NCBI GenBank assembly: GCA_029834535.1
Contig: JAQMWT010000156.1
Span: forward strand, 26,156-90,155
Source: Chrysophaeum taylorii
Taxonomy: Eukaryota > Sar > Pelagophyceae > Pelagomonadales > Pelagomonadaceae
Direction: 5' to 3'
Length of the DNA stretch: 64,000 nucleotides
A model generated the notes under the pieces. The model did not search any database. It saw only the letters and a program-made list of their open reading frames with translations, and had not been told where the DNA came from. Each line of letters opens with the position of its first letter. The stretch's first letter is position 1. The position numbers and the translations under genes are program-made. This document shows, one piece after another, positions 1 to 8,539 of this stretch.

Positions 1-2074
1 CGTCGTCGGTCTCGCCGTGCCGCTCGATAAAGGGCGTCATGCCGACCGCGAGCTCGTGGAACACGCAGGCGGCCGCCCACGTGTCGGTGCACCAGTCGTG
101 ACCCGTACATGCGATCATTTCGGGCGCGAGGTACTCGGCCGTGCCGCATAGCGTATACGTCTTGAAGTGCGCGACGAGATTCGTCGTCGAGGCCTTTGTC
201 GTCGCGTCGTCGGCCGAGACGGTCGTGTAGAAGGGAAGTTGCTTTGCGAACCCGAAATCGACGACCTTGAGATACCCCGAGGGCGAGACCATGAGGTTTT
301 CGGGCTTGAGGTCGCGATAGACGACGCCGTGGTGGTGGATGTGCGCGAGCGCCTGGACGACGCACGCCGCGTAGAGCTGGAGCAGCGCGTCGTTGGCGTC
401 GCGCAGCCTGCCTTCAGAGTACCCCACGGCGGGCGGCTCGTAGATGACCGACCACAAATCGGGGCCGTCGATCAGCTCTGTCACGAGGTACAAGCACGAG
501 TCGTCCTGGAACGACGCGAAGAGCCGCATGATGTTCGGGTGCTCGAGCCGCGAGAGGAGGCGCCGCTCGTCGAGGACGTGCTGGACCTGGCGCTTGGCCA
601 GGACCTGTTGCTTGGACATGAGCTTGAGTGCGACGCGTCCGTCGTGACGCGTTTTGGTGATGGGTCGACCGGCGCGTTTCTTGGAGTTGGACGAGAGCAC
701 CGCGCGCACCACGAACCCGTAGCTGCCCTGGCCCAACAATTTCTCGATGAGGAAATCGCTCCTGCAGAGCGTCGCGTCGTCCATGCTCTCCGCGCGTTGC
801 CGGCCATTCGGCGACCGGGGCGCGTCGTCGAGACTCACGTACGACGCCGCGAGCGGCGACTCGGGGTCCGTCGACGCGCGCGGCGCGTCGATTCCGCAGA
901 CGAGTTTCGCGATGTTGGCGCCGAGGTGCGCTTTGAGGTTATTCGTCGTGACCGCGTGCGCGCGGCACCCGCCCTCGCCCGCGACAAACCGCACCGCCAC
1001 GTGGCTTGTCTTCCTCTTGTCGGCGTCGTCGGTGCCGTGGAGCAGCAAGTGGTGGAGGCCGACGAGGACGCTCGCGTCGCAGACCAGCGCGTCGTCCTCG
1101 ATCGAGACGAGCTGCGGTCGGTCGGGAAAGAGGGCCGCGTGCAGGTCGGTACCTCGGAGCGGCTTGCCGCGGCGCGTCCCGGTAACGCGCAGCGATCCGT
1201 CCTGGACCAAGACGAGCGCGTCGTCGTCGAGGTGGTCGATCGCCTCGCCCGGTCGGAGCGCGAGCGCCTTCATCGCGCGAGCCAACGTGTATATTTGGCG
1301 CCTCGAAAGCTTCGAGAGCGCGGGGTTCGACCGGAGCGTCACGGCTCGCTGCGTGAGGCTCCGGGCGTTGGCGTCGACCGCCGCGAGCGTGCGGAACTGC
1401 TCGCGGCGAATCGACCACGCGCGCACGCCGCCTTTTCCGGCGACGACCGTCGCGGCGCGTTTTCCGCCGTAAAATAGCGCGAGCTCGCCGACGACGTCGC
1501 CCTCCCCCGCCTCCCCCAAAAAAATTTCCGATCCCTGCTTGGTCTTGAAGAACTTGACGCGACCCGTCGCGATGACGAACATCCTGTCTCCAGCGTCGCC
1601 CTCGCGAACGACGACGTCGCCCTCGGCGAAGCGCTCCTCCGAAAACGAGGTGCTCACCAGCTGCATCGACGCGAACATGGCCGAACCCAAAAAGAACATG
1701 TCCGTCAGGGCCTGCGAGATCAGACGCACGACGCGCTCGGGCACCTCGCCCTGCGCGCCCTCGGTCGCCTGCGTCTCCCGCTGGAGGTTTGGCCGGCGCG
1801 CCGCCCGTCGCGGCGTGGTCTCCGGCGCCGGCAGGGATCCGTCCGACGGCACGGGCGTCAGCTCCTCGCACTTGGACAGGTCGGTTTGCGACCGGTTCCG
1901 TTTGGTTGCCCCAAAAGACGGGGGCCGCTTTGGTGGCTGCGGGGTCAGGGGTTCGTACTCAATCTCGGTCTGCGATCGCGGTTCCTGCATCGTGTGCGCG
2001 CGACCCCTCTTCGCCGCTATCTCCTCCTCGATCGACCGCGTTTTCGCGCGAAGCACGCTGCCCGTGCCGCCCAT
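1..2074 (-). CDS. cyclic-nucleotide-dependent protein kinase (PKG-like), 3' end beyond window
   Basis: One open frame runs from the ATG at 2074 to the left edge (691 codons seen, C-terminus missing). An in-frame stop at 2111-2113 makes this the first usable ATG. After a basic, disordered N-terminus (residues 1-110), residues about 125-230 form a cyclic-nucleotide-binding domain with the phosphate-binding cassette GELALFYGGKRAATVV. Residues about 250-370 look like a second, degenerate binding domain without a clear cassette. From about residue 440 a protein kinase domain starts (glycine loop GQGSYGFV, VALK lysine, YRDLKPEN catalytic loop, DFG, CGTAEYLAPE). This order is that of cGMP-dependent kinases of protists and algae. 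Known for the family: cyclic nucleotide relieves autoinhibition of Ser/Thr phosphorylation. Inferred: one functional and one non-binding nucleotide site. Cyclic GMP versus AMP specificity cannot be read here. Confidence 0.9.
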   Translation of the reverse strand, partial: MGGTGSVLRAKTRSIEEEIAAKRGRAHTMQEPRSQTEIEYEPLTPQPPKRPPSFGATKRNRSQTDLSKCEELTPVPSDGSLPAPETTPRRAARRPNLQRETQATEGAQGEVPERVVRLISQALTDMFFLGSAMFASMQLVSTSFSEERFAEGDVVVREGDAGDRMFVIATGRVKFFKTKQGSEIFLGEAGEGDVVGELALFYGGKRAATVVAGKGGVRAWSIRREQFRTLAAVDANARSLTQRAVTLRSNPALSKLSRRQIYTLARAMKALALRPGEAIDHLDDDALVLVQDGSLRVTGTRRGKPLRGTDLHAALFPDRPQLVSIEDDALVCDASVLVGLHHLLLHGTDDADKRKTSHVAVRFVAGEGGCRAHAVTTNNLKAHLGANIAKLVCGIDAPRASTDPESPLAASYVSLDDAPRSPNGRQRAESMDDATLCRSDFLIEKLLGQGSYGFVVRAVLSSNSKKRAGRPITKTRHDGRVALKLMSKQQVLAKRQVQHVLDERRLLSRLEHPNIMRLFASFQDDSCLYLVTELIDGPDLWSVIYEPPAVGYSEGRLRDANDALLQLYAACVVQALAHIHHHGVVYRDLKPENLMVSPSGYLKVVDFGFAKQLPFYTTVSADDATTKASTTNLVAHFKTYTLCGTAEYLAPEMIACTGHDWCTDTWAAACVFHELAVGMTPFIERHGETDD

Positions 2075-2120
2075 GAGGGAGTCAGTCTGCTGCAATCCAG
2101 CAACAGAGACTTATTATTAC

Positions 2121-2144
2121 CGACGACGACGACGACGACGACGA
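2121..2144. repeat. (CGA)8 trinucleotide repeat
   Basis: Eight tandem CGA units in the short region between the divergent kinase and fucosyltransferase-like genes. It is probably upstream or 5'UTR sequence of the kinase gene and is not translated in either neighbour. Confidence 0.9.
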
Positions 2145-2170
2145 TTGTTATTCTTCAAGCTAGGAACATT

Positions 2171-2180
2171 TATTATAAAT
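2171..2180 (+). promoter_or_regulatory. TATA-like box of the fucosyltransferase-like gene
   Basis: TATTATAAAT lies about 55 bp before the ATG at 2234, in a short AT-rich gap between two GC-rich genes. Position and composition suit a core promoter for the plus-strand gene. This is inference from sequence only. Confidence 0.45.
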
Positions 2181-2233
2181 TAGGAGGGACGTTATTACGT
2201 ATCCTGGTATCTATCTATCTCCTCGTGCTAGAG

Positions 2234-3244
2234 ATGCGATGGCTGGGGGAAGACGGGGAAGTTTACAGCGCGCCCTGGGAGGAACCTGCGGACCCAAAGG
2301 CGCCCGGCGGGCACGCGTCTTCGTGCGGGTACGTGTGGGCCGTCCCGACGCAGGAGGGCATGGCGCTCCAGCTGAACTCGATGGTGTCCGTCATGACGCT
2401 CGGCGCGAGGCTGCGGCGCATAGCCGTCATCATGCCTCTCCTCGCCGTCGGCCCGCACTACCGTTCCGAAGTCGCGCTGCGGCGCATGCGCGCGACCTCG
2501 CGCATGAGTCTTTACGTGAACCTCTCGGCAACTGCCGGCGGCGCGACGGAATGGGTGGAGTTCGACGACGCTTACGAAACCATACCTCGCGCGGCAACGT
2601 GCGTCTCCTGCGCCGGGCGACCCCCCCCACACGTCAAGTGCGCGCGAGGCTGGGACTACGACTGGTGCGACCGCGACCGCGTCGTTGCGTCCAGGCATCC
2701 GCGCTGCGCGCTCCGCGTCGGCGACGGCTGCGGCGCCTGCGTCTTCAGCGTCGGATTTACCCCCGGCCTCCAGCGCGCCGACGCGCGGTGGCACGAGTTC
2801 CGGCGGCGACTGCGCTTCGCCGACGTCTACGAAAGGGCCGCCGACGCGGCGAGGTCGGTTCTTTTTGGAGGTCGACCTTACGTCGCGCTCCAGATGCGGC
2901 GCGGTGACAAGTCGCGCACCCTCGACAAGGCGGGCCTGACGGTTGAGAACGTCCTTCAGCGCACCCTGACGCTCGCCAGGGGGATGCCGGTGTTTGTGGC
3001 CACGGACGACCGCTCCAACGCCACGTGGACCAAGATCCGCCGCTTCGGCTTCCTCTCGGTCGACGATCCCACCGCCGCCGGGGCCACGGCCCTCGCGGCC
3101 TACCTCGTCGACATTCTCCTCTGCGTCCAGGCTTCCGTCTTCGTCGGCACCGCCACCCGCCGCAACAAATCCAAGCAGCTCGACCTCATCAAGGCTCTCA
3201 GGAAGGGTAGGCATAAAGCCCCCCGCGACTTTGTGCTCAAATAA
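2234..3244 (+). CDS. GDP-fucose O-fucosyltransferase-like glycosyltransferase
   Basis: An ORF of 336 codons from the ATG at 2234. The frame stays open upstream, but that part overlaps the kinase gene and lies before the TATA-like box, so 2234 was chosen. The nucleotide-sugar-binding signature of the O-fucosyltransferase superfamily is visible: YVALQMRRGDKS at about residue 216, PVFVATDDRS at about 253, then VDILLCVQASVFVGT, the usual family C-terminal element. Cysteines at residues 115-180 may form disulfides, as in secretory-pathway enzymes, but no signal peptide or membrane anchor is seen from this start. A hydrophobic stretch encoded just upstream (LLRILVSIYLLVLE) has no ATG of its own and could be an anchor if an upstream exon exists. 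The acceptor substrate is unknown. Confidence 0.7.
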   Translation: MRWLGEDGEVYSAPWEEPADPKAPGGHASSCGYVWAVPTQEGMALQLNSMVSVMTLGARLRRIAVIMPLLAVGPHYRSEVALRRMRATSRMSLYVNLSATAGGATEWVEFDDAYETIPRAATCVSCAGRPPPHVKCARGWDYDWCDRDRVVASRHPRCALRVGDGCGACVFSVGFTPGLQRADARWHEFRRRLRFADVYERAADAARSVLFGGRPYVALQMRRGDKSRTLDKAGLTVENVLQRTLTLARGMPVFVATDDRSNATWTKIRRFGFLSVDDPTAAGATALAAYLVDILLCVQASVFVGTATRRNKSKQLDLIKALRKGRHKAPRDFVLK

Positions 3245-3293
3245 ATAAATAAATAAACGTTCGGTTCTTCTTCCGTCATAACGGCACGAAAAA

Positions 3294-4100
3294 ATGGGCA
3301 TATGGCCTAGCAGGAGCCTCTTTGTTGCTCTCCTCCTGCTGGAGAGAAGCGAGTCGAGTCGGTTCTTCGTGGTGGCGGGCCTTGAAGGCACGGGACACCA
3401 TTTCTGGAACGAGGTCGACAAGTCGCTGGGACCACCGTTGAGCTTGGGAGACCAGAAACTCAAGCGGCACATGCAGCTGTGCTGGATGCAGCTGGGCGAA
3501 GCCCGGAGGCCAAACGCGTGCGCCGCGAGAGAGTTCCCCAGCACGCGCGAGGCGGCGATATTCGTCGCGGGGTGCTCGTTTCCGTGCGGGAGCCCCAAGC
3601 CTCAGGACCGATTCGCGCACACGTCGCCCGACCTAGAGCAGCTCAAGGTCGAGGGATTGAAGGTTGGCGCAGAGCTTCTCGTGGTTGCCATGGTCCGCGA
3701 CCCCGTCGCGACCGTCGCGAGCTCCTACTCGAGGCGTCATCGCATGGAATCTACCTTCCGATCCAACGCTTTTGATTTGTATCTTAATCTCGGCTTGCTC
3801 GACCACCAGCTTCGAGAAGTTGGAAACTACGTGCTCGTCCACTACGAGGACCTCGTCGTTGCCAAGGAACCCCGGACCTTGGAGACTTTGGCGAAATTCC
3901 TCCACACCCCGGTGCTCCACTTGACGGCCGCCGTCGCGAAAGCTTCCCCCTCCTCCTCTTCCCGAGGCGGTGCCGGCGTCGACGACAGGGATCGACGGTA
4001 CGTCGAGTACCTCTTCTTCAGACCCCATGCCAAGACCTTTCTCCCCGTCTTCTGGCCCGCTCTCCAACGCTATAACGCGACGCGGCGTCATCATCGTTAG
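3294..4100 (+). CDS. PAPS-dependent sulfotransferase-like protein, secretory
   Basis: A 268-residue protein starting at an ATG in an A-rich context. A hydrophobic leader (residues 7-16) suggests a signal peptide or type II anchor. Residues 24-38 (FFVVAGLEGTGHHFW) match the 5'-phosphosulfate-binding loop, and residues 130-148 (VVAMVRDPVATVASSYSR) match the 3'-phosphate-binding site with its Arg-Asp-Pro and downstream Ser. Spacing suits the membrane-associated sulfotransferase fold. Family role: transfer of sulfate from PAPS to a sugar or protein hydroxyl in the Golgi. The acceptor is unknown. It lies 49 bp after the glycosyltransferase on the same strand, which hints at shared glycan work but does not prove it. 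Its stop overlaps the convergent neighbour's stop. Confidence 0.75.
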   Translation: MGIWPSRSLFVALLLLERSESSRFFVVAGLEGTGHHFWNEVDKSLGPPLSLGDQKLKRHMQLCWMQLGEARRPNACAAREFPSTREAAIFVAGCSFPCGSPKPQDRFAHTSPDLEQLKVEGLKVGAELLVVAMVRDPVATVASSYSRRHRMESTFRSNAFDLYLNLGLLDHQLREVGNYVLVHYEDLVVAKEPRTLETLAKFLHTPVLHLTAAVAKASPSSSSRGGAGVDDRDRRYVEYLFFRPHAKTFLPVFWPALQRYNATRRHHR

Positions 4101-5002
4101 AGTACGTTCTTGGGATGGAAGACGCGGACGCCGCGCGGGTCCTTGTACGTGCCGCACATCAGGTCCCAGTACATAAAGAGGTGGCCATAGTTTTTGATGA
4201 AGAGCTTGTGGTGGACGTGGTGGTCCGCCGCCGTCCCGAACTTGAGCATCAGGAAGACGGGGTCCCAGAGGTGGTGGTACTCGCTGTGGATGAGGACGAG
4301 CCAGTTCGCGTACAGCGTCCCGAACGTCATGTACGACCACACGTTACAGCGGACGATCCAAGCTGTCGCAAAGAGCGGAACCAGAATCATGAGGAGGGTG
4401 TCGGCGAGACTCCCGTTGAAAGCGTCGAAGGTGCGGGGGTTTGTGAAGCGGTGGTGGGGCTTGTGGGAGCTCTTGTAGAACGACGGAGACACCGAATGCT
4501 CGAGCCGATGCATCGCGAACTGGAGCGCGTCCTGCACGAGCAAGCACATGGCGACCTTGGCCCACTCGATGCCGCCATCGAACCTATAGTAGGACCGCGG
4601 CATCCACCCGCACAACCATGTCGCGCTGAGGTACAGACCCAAAACCACGAAGCCCTCGGGCTGAAAAAGGTGCGTCGCGACACCTTCTGAGAATTCGTAG
4701 GTTCGCTCCTCGTTAGGCTGGACCTTGACGAGGGGACCAAAAACCCGCGACCCGCGCCACCGCGCGTATTGGTATGCGACCACGAACACGTGGCCCCACG
4801 CCACGGCGAACAGCCCGAGCAGGAGACCAAGCGCTCTCGGCCGCTCGCCTGGTTCTGTCTCCGCGTACCACTCCGCCGGAAACACGCGCTCGTACCGCGT
4901 CCGGAGCGCCAAAGGCCACGATACGATGAGCACCCACAGCCACGCGGCGCACGCCCACGACGCCACGCCTGGCGCCCCTTGCCGCGGCGGAGCTCGACAC
5001 AT
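4097..5002 (-). CDS. fatty acid hydroxylase / sterol desaturase superfamily protein
   Basis: A 301-residue membrane protein from the ATG at 5002. Hydrophobic segments lie near residues 14-35, 60-80 and 115-135, and again around 200-225. The di-iron histidine boxes of the superfamily are in order: HRLEH (about 165), HKPHH (about 180), and a C-terminal set with HSEYHH and DHHVHH followed by a further His (NYGH). Enzymes of this type (C4-sterol methyl oxidase, C5 desaturase, fatty acid and alkylglycerol hydroxylases) use O2 at the ER membrane. Which reaction applies cannot be decided from motifs. The gene converges on the sulfotransferase gene, sharing the four bases 4097-4100 so that both stop codons overlap. 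Confidence 0.85.
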   Translation of the reverse strand: MCRAPPRQGAPGVASWACAAWLWVLIVSWPLALRTRYERVFPAEWYAETEPGERPRALGLLLGLFAVAWGHVFVVAYQYARWRGSRVFGPLVKVQPNEERTYEFSEGVATHLFQPEGFVVLGLYLSATWLCGWMPRSYYRFDGGIEWAKVAMCLLVQDALQFAMHRLEHSVSPSFYKSSHKPHHRFTNPRTFDAFNGSLADTLLMILVPLFATAWIVRCNVWSYMTFGTLYANWLVLIHSEYHHLWDPVFLMLKFGTAADHHVHHKLFIKNYGHLFMYWDLMCGTYKDPRGVRVFHPKNVL

Positions 5003-5084
5003 CAGTCGGTTTTTTCTTTGCGGAAAGGGTGGGGTAGGGGCGGTTTTTTGAAGTCGACTGTTGAGAGAAGATCAGAGTGGTTGG

Positions 5085-5250
5085 TGATCGAGGCGAGAGC
5101 CCTAGAGAGGGTGGGAGGACTCGTAGAAGACGGCAGAGTGCGAGTTTTAGTAGCCGTTGGCAGAGGACAGCAGAGCACGAGCCTAGCCGTCCGAGTGCCG
5201 CCCTGGAGTAACAAGCGGACGGGAGACGTGTTGGGGCCGTTGGTGTTCCT
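5085..5250 (-). repeat. degenerate repeat block upstream of the hydroxylase gene
   Basis: This block resembles 21040-21190 in the same orientation. Shared words on the plus strand include GAGCCTAGCCGTC, GAGTGCCGCC and GCGGACGGGAGACGT. Both blocks lie upstream of a minus-strand gene (the hydroxylase here, SRP14 there). Within each block a shorter unit ending in CTCTGCCGT (minus strand) recurs imperfectly. It may be a shared promoter-proximal repeat or an old mobile fragment. No convincing coding frame. Confidence 0.5.
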
Positions 5251-6343
5251 CTAGACGTCCTGGCGACCACGAAACTGCCTGTGCGTTGCGGGTGGGTTGT
5301 TGTCGCTAGGTTCGCCGCCGCCGCGAAGAAAAACGCCCTTCAGGACTTGCTAATCCGAGGATTTCGTTATCGACGATAAGCTGCTTGTCGCAACAACTTT
5401 CTCTTGTCAACCCTGGGCAACAGACATCGTCGGAGAAGACGAAGAAGGCTCTCAACTTGGCCTTGAAGGATTGACCACCCCCAAAAATGTACGCAACATT
5501 GGAGGATCGCGACTTGGAGAAGAAGAAGCGACCAGCATCCCCGCTACCAGCAATCAACACCGTAGTCATCCGATCCTCGTCGTCGCGCCGACGTCCGCAG
5601 CAGCGCGACGCCAACTGAAATAACCGTCCGCAATTTCGGCGACGAGACGATAATACTTGTAGTCCGAAGAGACGCGCGGACGTTGTCGTCAAGCGAATGT
5701 GATACGCAACACCGAGGAAACCGAAAGGCGCAGCTCTCGTCGTTGGTCAGACGGACATCGAATGCCTTCTTGGACAAATAGCCGGTCCTCAGCGACGAGG
5801 CCGACCGATTTCGTAGCTAGCTTTTCATCACGAGGATGCGACGAATGTCGAGAATCAATTCCCTACGCTTTCGAGTTCGCGGCGAAGCGCGCGGCAGTCG
5901 AGGCGATGTTTGGCGGTCAGAGGCCGCGTATAAAGGCCTTAAAATACTGCTTACTGTGAATAAGTGCCATAAGCTCCTCGTCGAAACACTGCGTCAAGAG
6001 TGGTGGCCTTTCTGATATTCCAATGTCGCGCTCGAAAGCGCTTCTCTTTACGAGCCTCGCAGCCGATTGTCTCTTCGCCGACGCCCGAGACCTCCCTTCT
6101 CGACGTCACAATATCCTGCGTCGAGGCAGTGGCTTCGTCGCGATATTATGTCTGGACGAGCCTGCACGGCGGTCAATGTACATTCAAACCCGAATCATCC
6201 GAATGCACCTACCTACGCGTGCACTTTTGTGGCAGCAGCCTCGTCGAGCCGCAGGGTTGCAAGTAACTTTCCCTGCAACTCAAGGCCTTGGACGATGTTG
6301 CTTGCTTTCGCACGCGTGCGACAAGGCCATCCAGGTGCCTGGC
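5251..6343. other. intergenic, no recognisable gene
   Basis: Only short unrelated ORFs on both strands with no motif that I recognise. The region ends at the left target duplication of the hAT transposon. Some stretches may be decayed transposon or an exon of a split gene, but nothing supports a call. Confidence 0.4.
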
Positions 6344-6369
6344 TCGGATGATAAAGGAAGCTACGAACC

Positions 6370-6545
6370 ACGACCTGGTTCGCGTTCGACGCGCGAACTC
6401 GGTCCGCGTTCGCTGTGGTTCGCATCCCAACAGCGAGCGAACGCGAACTCGCCGCGAACGCGAACCCGTAGCGAACCCCATCTCGCCGCGAACGCGAACA
6501 AGTAGCGAACCCGAGCTCGCCGCGAACGCGACCCACCGCGCAGGC
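6370..6545 (+). repeat. left subterminal GCGAAC-rich repeat of the hAT element
   Basis: Imperfect units related to the 34-bp repeat at the right end (words such as GCGAACCCGTAGCGAACC and CTCGCCGCGAACGCGAAC), preceded by inverted GTTCGCG words. In hAT elements such subterminal repeats are where transposase binds. That role here is inference. Confidence 0.7.
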
Positions 6546-6986
6546 AGCCAGCAAGCACACACGGCCGTGGTTTCGAATACGAGTCGTACGTATATATCCT
6601 TAGCTCCCTACACGTAGTCTAGATTTCCTACTTGTATCTTCTTATCACCGTAACTGCGTGACGTCGTACATAGCAAATGGGTATACTAATTTTTGTGCAC
6701 AAAATCTTGTGACGTGTCCGTCTTTTTATTGGACAAGAGACGCTGTCCGGCGCAGCCGCTGGAGTTGCCCCAACTCGGAGCTACCCAGAATTAGCCGGCG
6801 TTTCCGACGGCCAACGAGACGTCCTAGCGCACCCACCCGCTACTCCTGCGTCCCACCGTGGTCCCTTGCTCCAGGCGCGGTCGCGGTCCTCGGCAGTACG
6901 GTGTACAAGTCTAGGTAGGCCCTGTGTTGCGTCAGAAATATACCGCAAATACTGTAAAGCATATCAAGTCAGAGTTCTAGCATCAG

Positions 6987-8453
6987 GCTATTGAACAGCG
7001 CTATATTATATTGCCAAAAATATAATATCGTTTTTTTACGTTTTATATTGATATTATATGGAAGCCATTTTTAAATAAAAAACGCCTATACAAAATTAGA
7101 CAAACCAACAGCCAACAACCGAACTTTATATATTTCGGAAATACTCTCGTCGTCGAGCACTGCGGCGACGAAGGAGGCGTCATCGGCGACTGCGGCTGGG
7201 TCTTCGTAGTCGGAGCGCCCGGCCTCGAGAGGGGGCTCGTCCTCGTCGTGGCAGTTGCTCAGCGTCTGCATGAGGAAGTCGCCGAGCTCCTCAGTGCACT
7301 TGTTGAGGAGGCGGAGGTTGACGTAGGTAAAGAGAAGGCGATGGACGGTGAGGGTGTAGAGGCGGTTGCGCGTCTTGGTGTGGATGAGCTTGTGGGTCTT
7401 GCAGACTCGCTCGACGTCGGCAGACTGGACAGCCATCTCGTCGATGCGGATGGCGATGGGGGTGATCTTTGGGAATTGCTTGATGCCGGTGAGTCGCCAG
7501 TCGTCGGCGACGGACATCATCCGCGACTGCTTGAAGATCTCGCGCTCGGTGGACGCCTTGAGTCGCATGTCGGCGGGCGGTTTGATGAAGGACTGCTTGC
7601 GTTCGATGAGCGCGCCCCACCGGCCCCGGCGGAGAGCGTTCTGCTTGAGCTCGGTGAAGGCCACCTCGCGATCAGTAGAGTCTGGGTAGAAACGCTCGAT
7701 TATCTTGATGCCGTGGTCTTCCCAGTCTGTCACGTTAAAAAGCTCATCATACGTCGGCGTTGTGAACGGGTCTACCAGCCAGGCGAAGATATGCAGCGAG
7801 TCCAGGAGACCAACCTGCCGCGATGGAGAACGGGAGAGTGCATCCGAAAACGAACTTGGTGATCGTCGCGGTGATGCGCTGTGCACGCGCGTCGCCACAA
7901 CGGTCAAAGCAGCCACTGACCCGGGCCTGCTTACTCTTACTGCTCGCGGCTGGCTCGGACTCGGCTGTTCGCTTAGAGGGGATCGATTCAGACATGGCGC
8001 ACGTCACCAGTTCCGTGGCCCTGTTCTCCATAGTGCTCAAAAAGGCCCGCGTCCTCGTCGTGTTGGTGGACTTGGCGACGGCGATTTTGACCTCATCAGT
8101 AGTAAACTTGCACCCAACAATATGATCCGCCCAGTACGACGCCGTCCATGTCTGCGTCTCCTTCGAATAGGTGCAGCCATGCGCCGCACAAGAATACGTC
8201 GTTTAATTCTCGGAATTAGTAGGTCCCTTGACGACGTAGTCCGCGACGAGCTCTTCTTGCGACCAACCTTCGGCCCCATCGACCCAGCCGCCTCTCAAAA
8301 GTACTGGACAACCAATTACTGACGCGCTGAGAGGGTTTTTAATGCGAAAATTGGGAAAATACAAACGAAACGATATAATATTAAAATAATACCGGTATAA
8401 AACGAAATTATATTTTGGCCCGTTATAAAAAACGTTTTAAGCTGTGCAATAGC
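6987..8453 (-). mobile_element. small hAT element nested in the larger one
   Basis: The ends are inverted repeats: GCTATTGAACAGC (6987-6999) and the reverse complement of GCTATTGCACAGC (8441-8453). Matching AT-rich words further in (CCAAAATATAAT and TCGTTTTAT types) are also inverted. The 1.47-kb unit encloses one internally deleted transposase gene on the minus strand. ATCAG occurs just outside both ends, but I could not define a clean 8-bp duplication, so exact termini may be off by a few bases. Confidence 0.65.
7086..8280 (-). pseudogene. internally deleted hAT transposase (BED finger plus C-terminal dimerisation region)
   Basis: Read on the minus strand, 8260-8040 encodes a BED-type zinc finger (SCAAHGCTYS then W-x-A-x-YW-x-DHIVGC), with an in-frame stop just before it. 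This continues into RVSGCFDR and TKFVFGCTLPFSI, the usual N-terminal segment of plant and fungal hAT transposases. Near 7830 the frame changes and the sequence jumps to HIFAWLVDPFTTP, and then (7470-7290) to the dimerisation region VERVCKTHKLIHTKTRNRL with TYVNLRLLNK. The central catalytic part, normally several hundred residues, is missing. It therefore cannot be an active transposase; it is a deletion derivative kept between intact ends. Confidence 0.7.
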
Positions 8454-8539
8454 ATCAGGGTACGGTTCTAGTACGACACGGTTCTAGTACGACGTACTAG
8501 CCAAGAAGCCGACCGCAAACAAGAAAAGCAGAACGAGTG

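Noticed and set aside
939-1871. 310-codon minus ORF
   Set aside because: Out-of-frame shadow of the kinase gene, which reads through the same bases in another minus frame with clear domain motifs.
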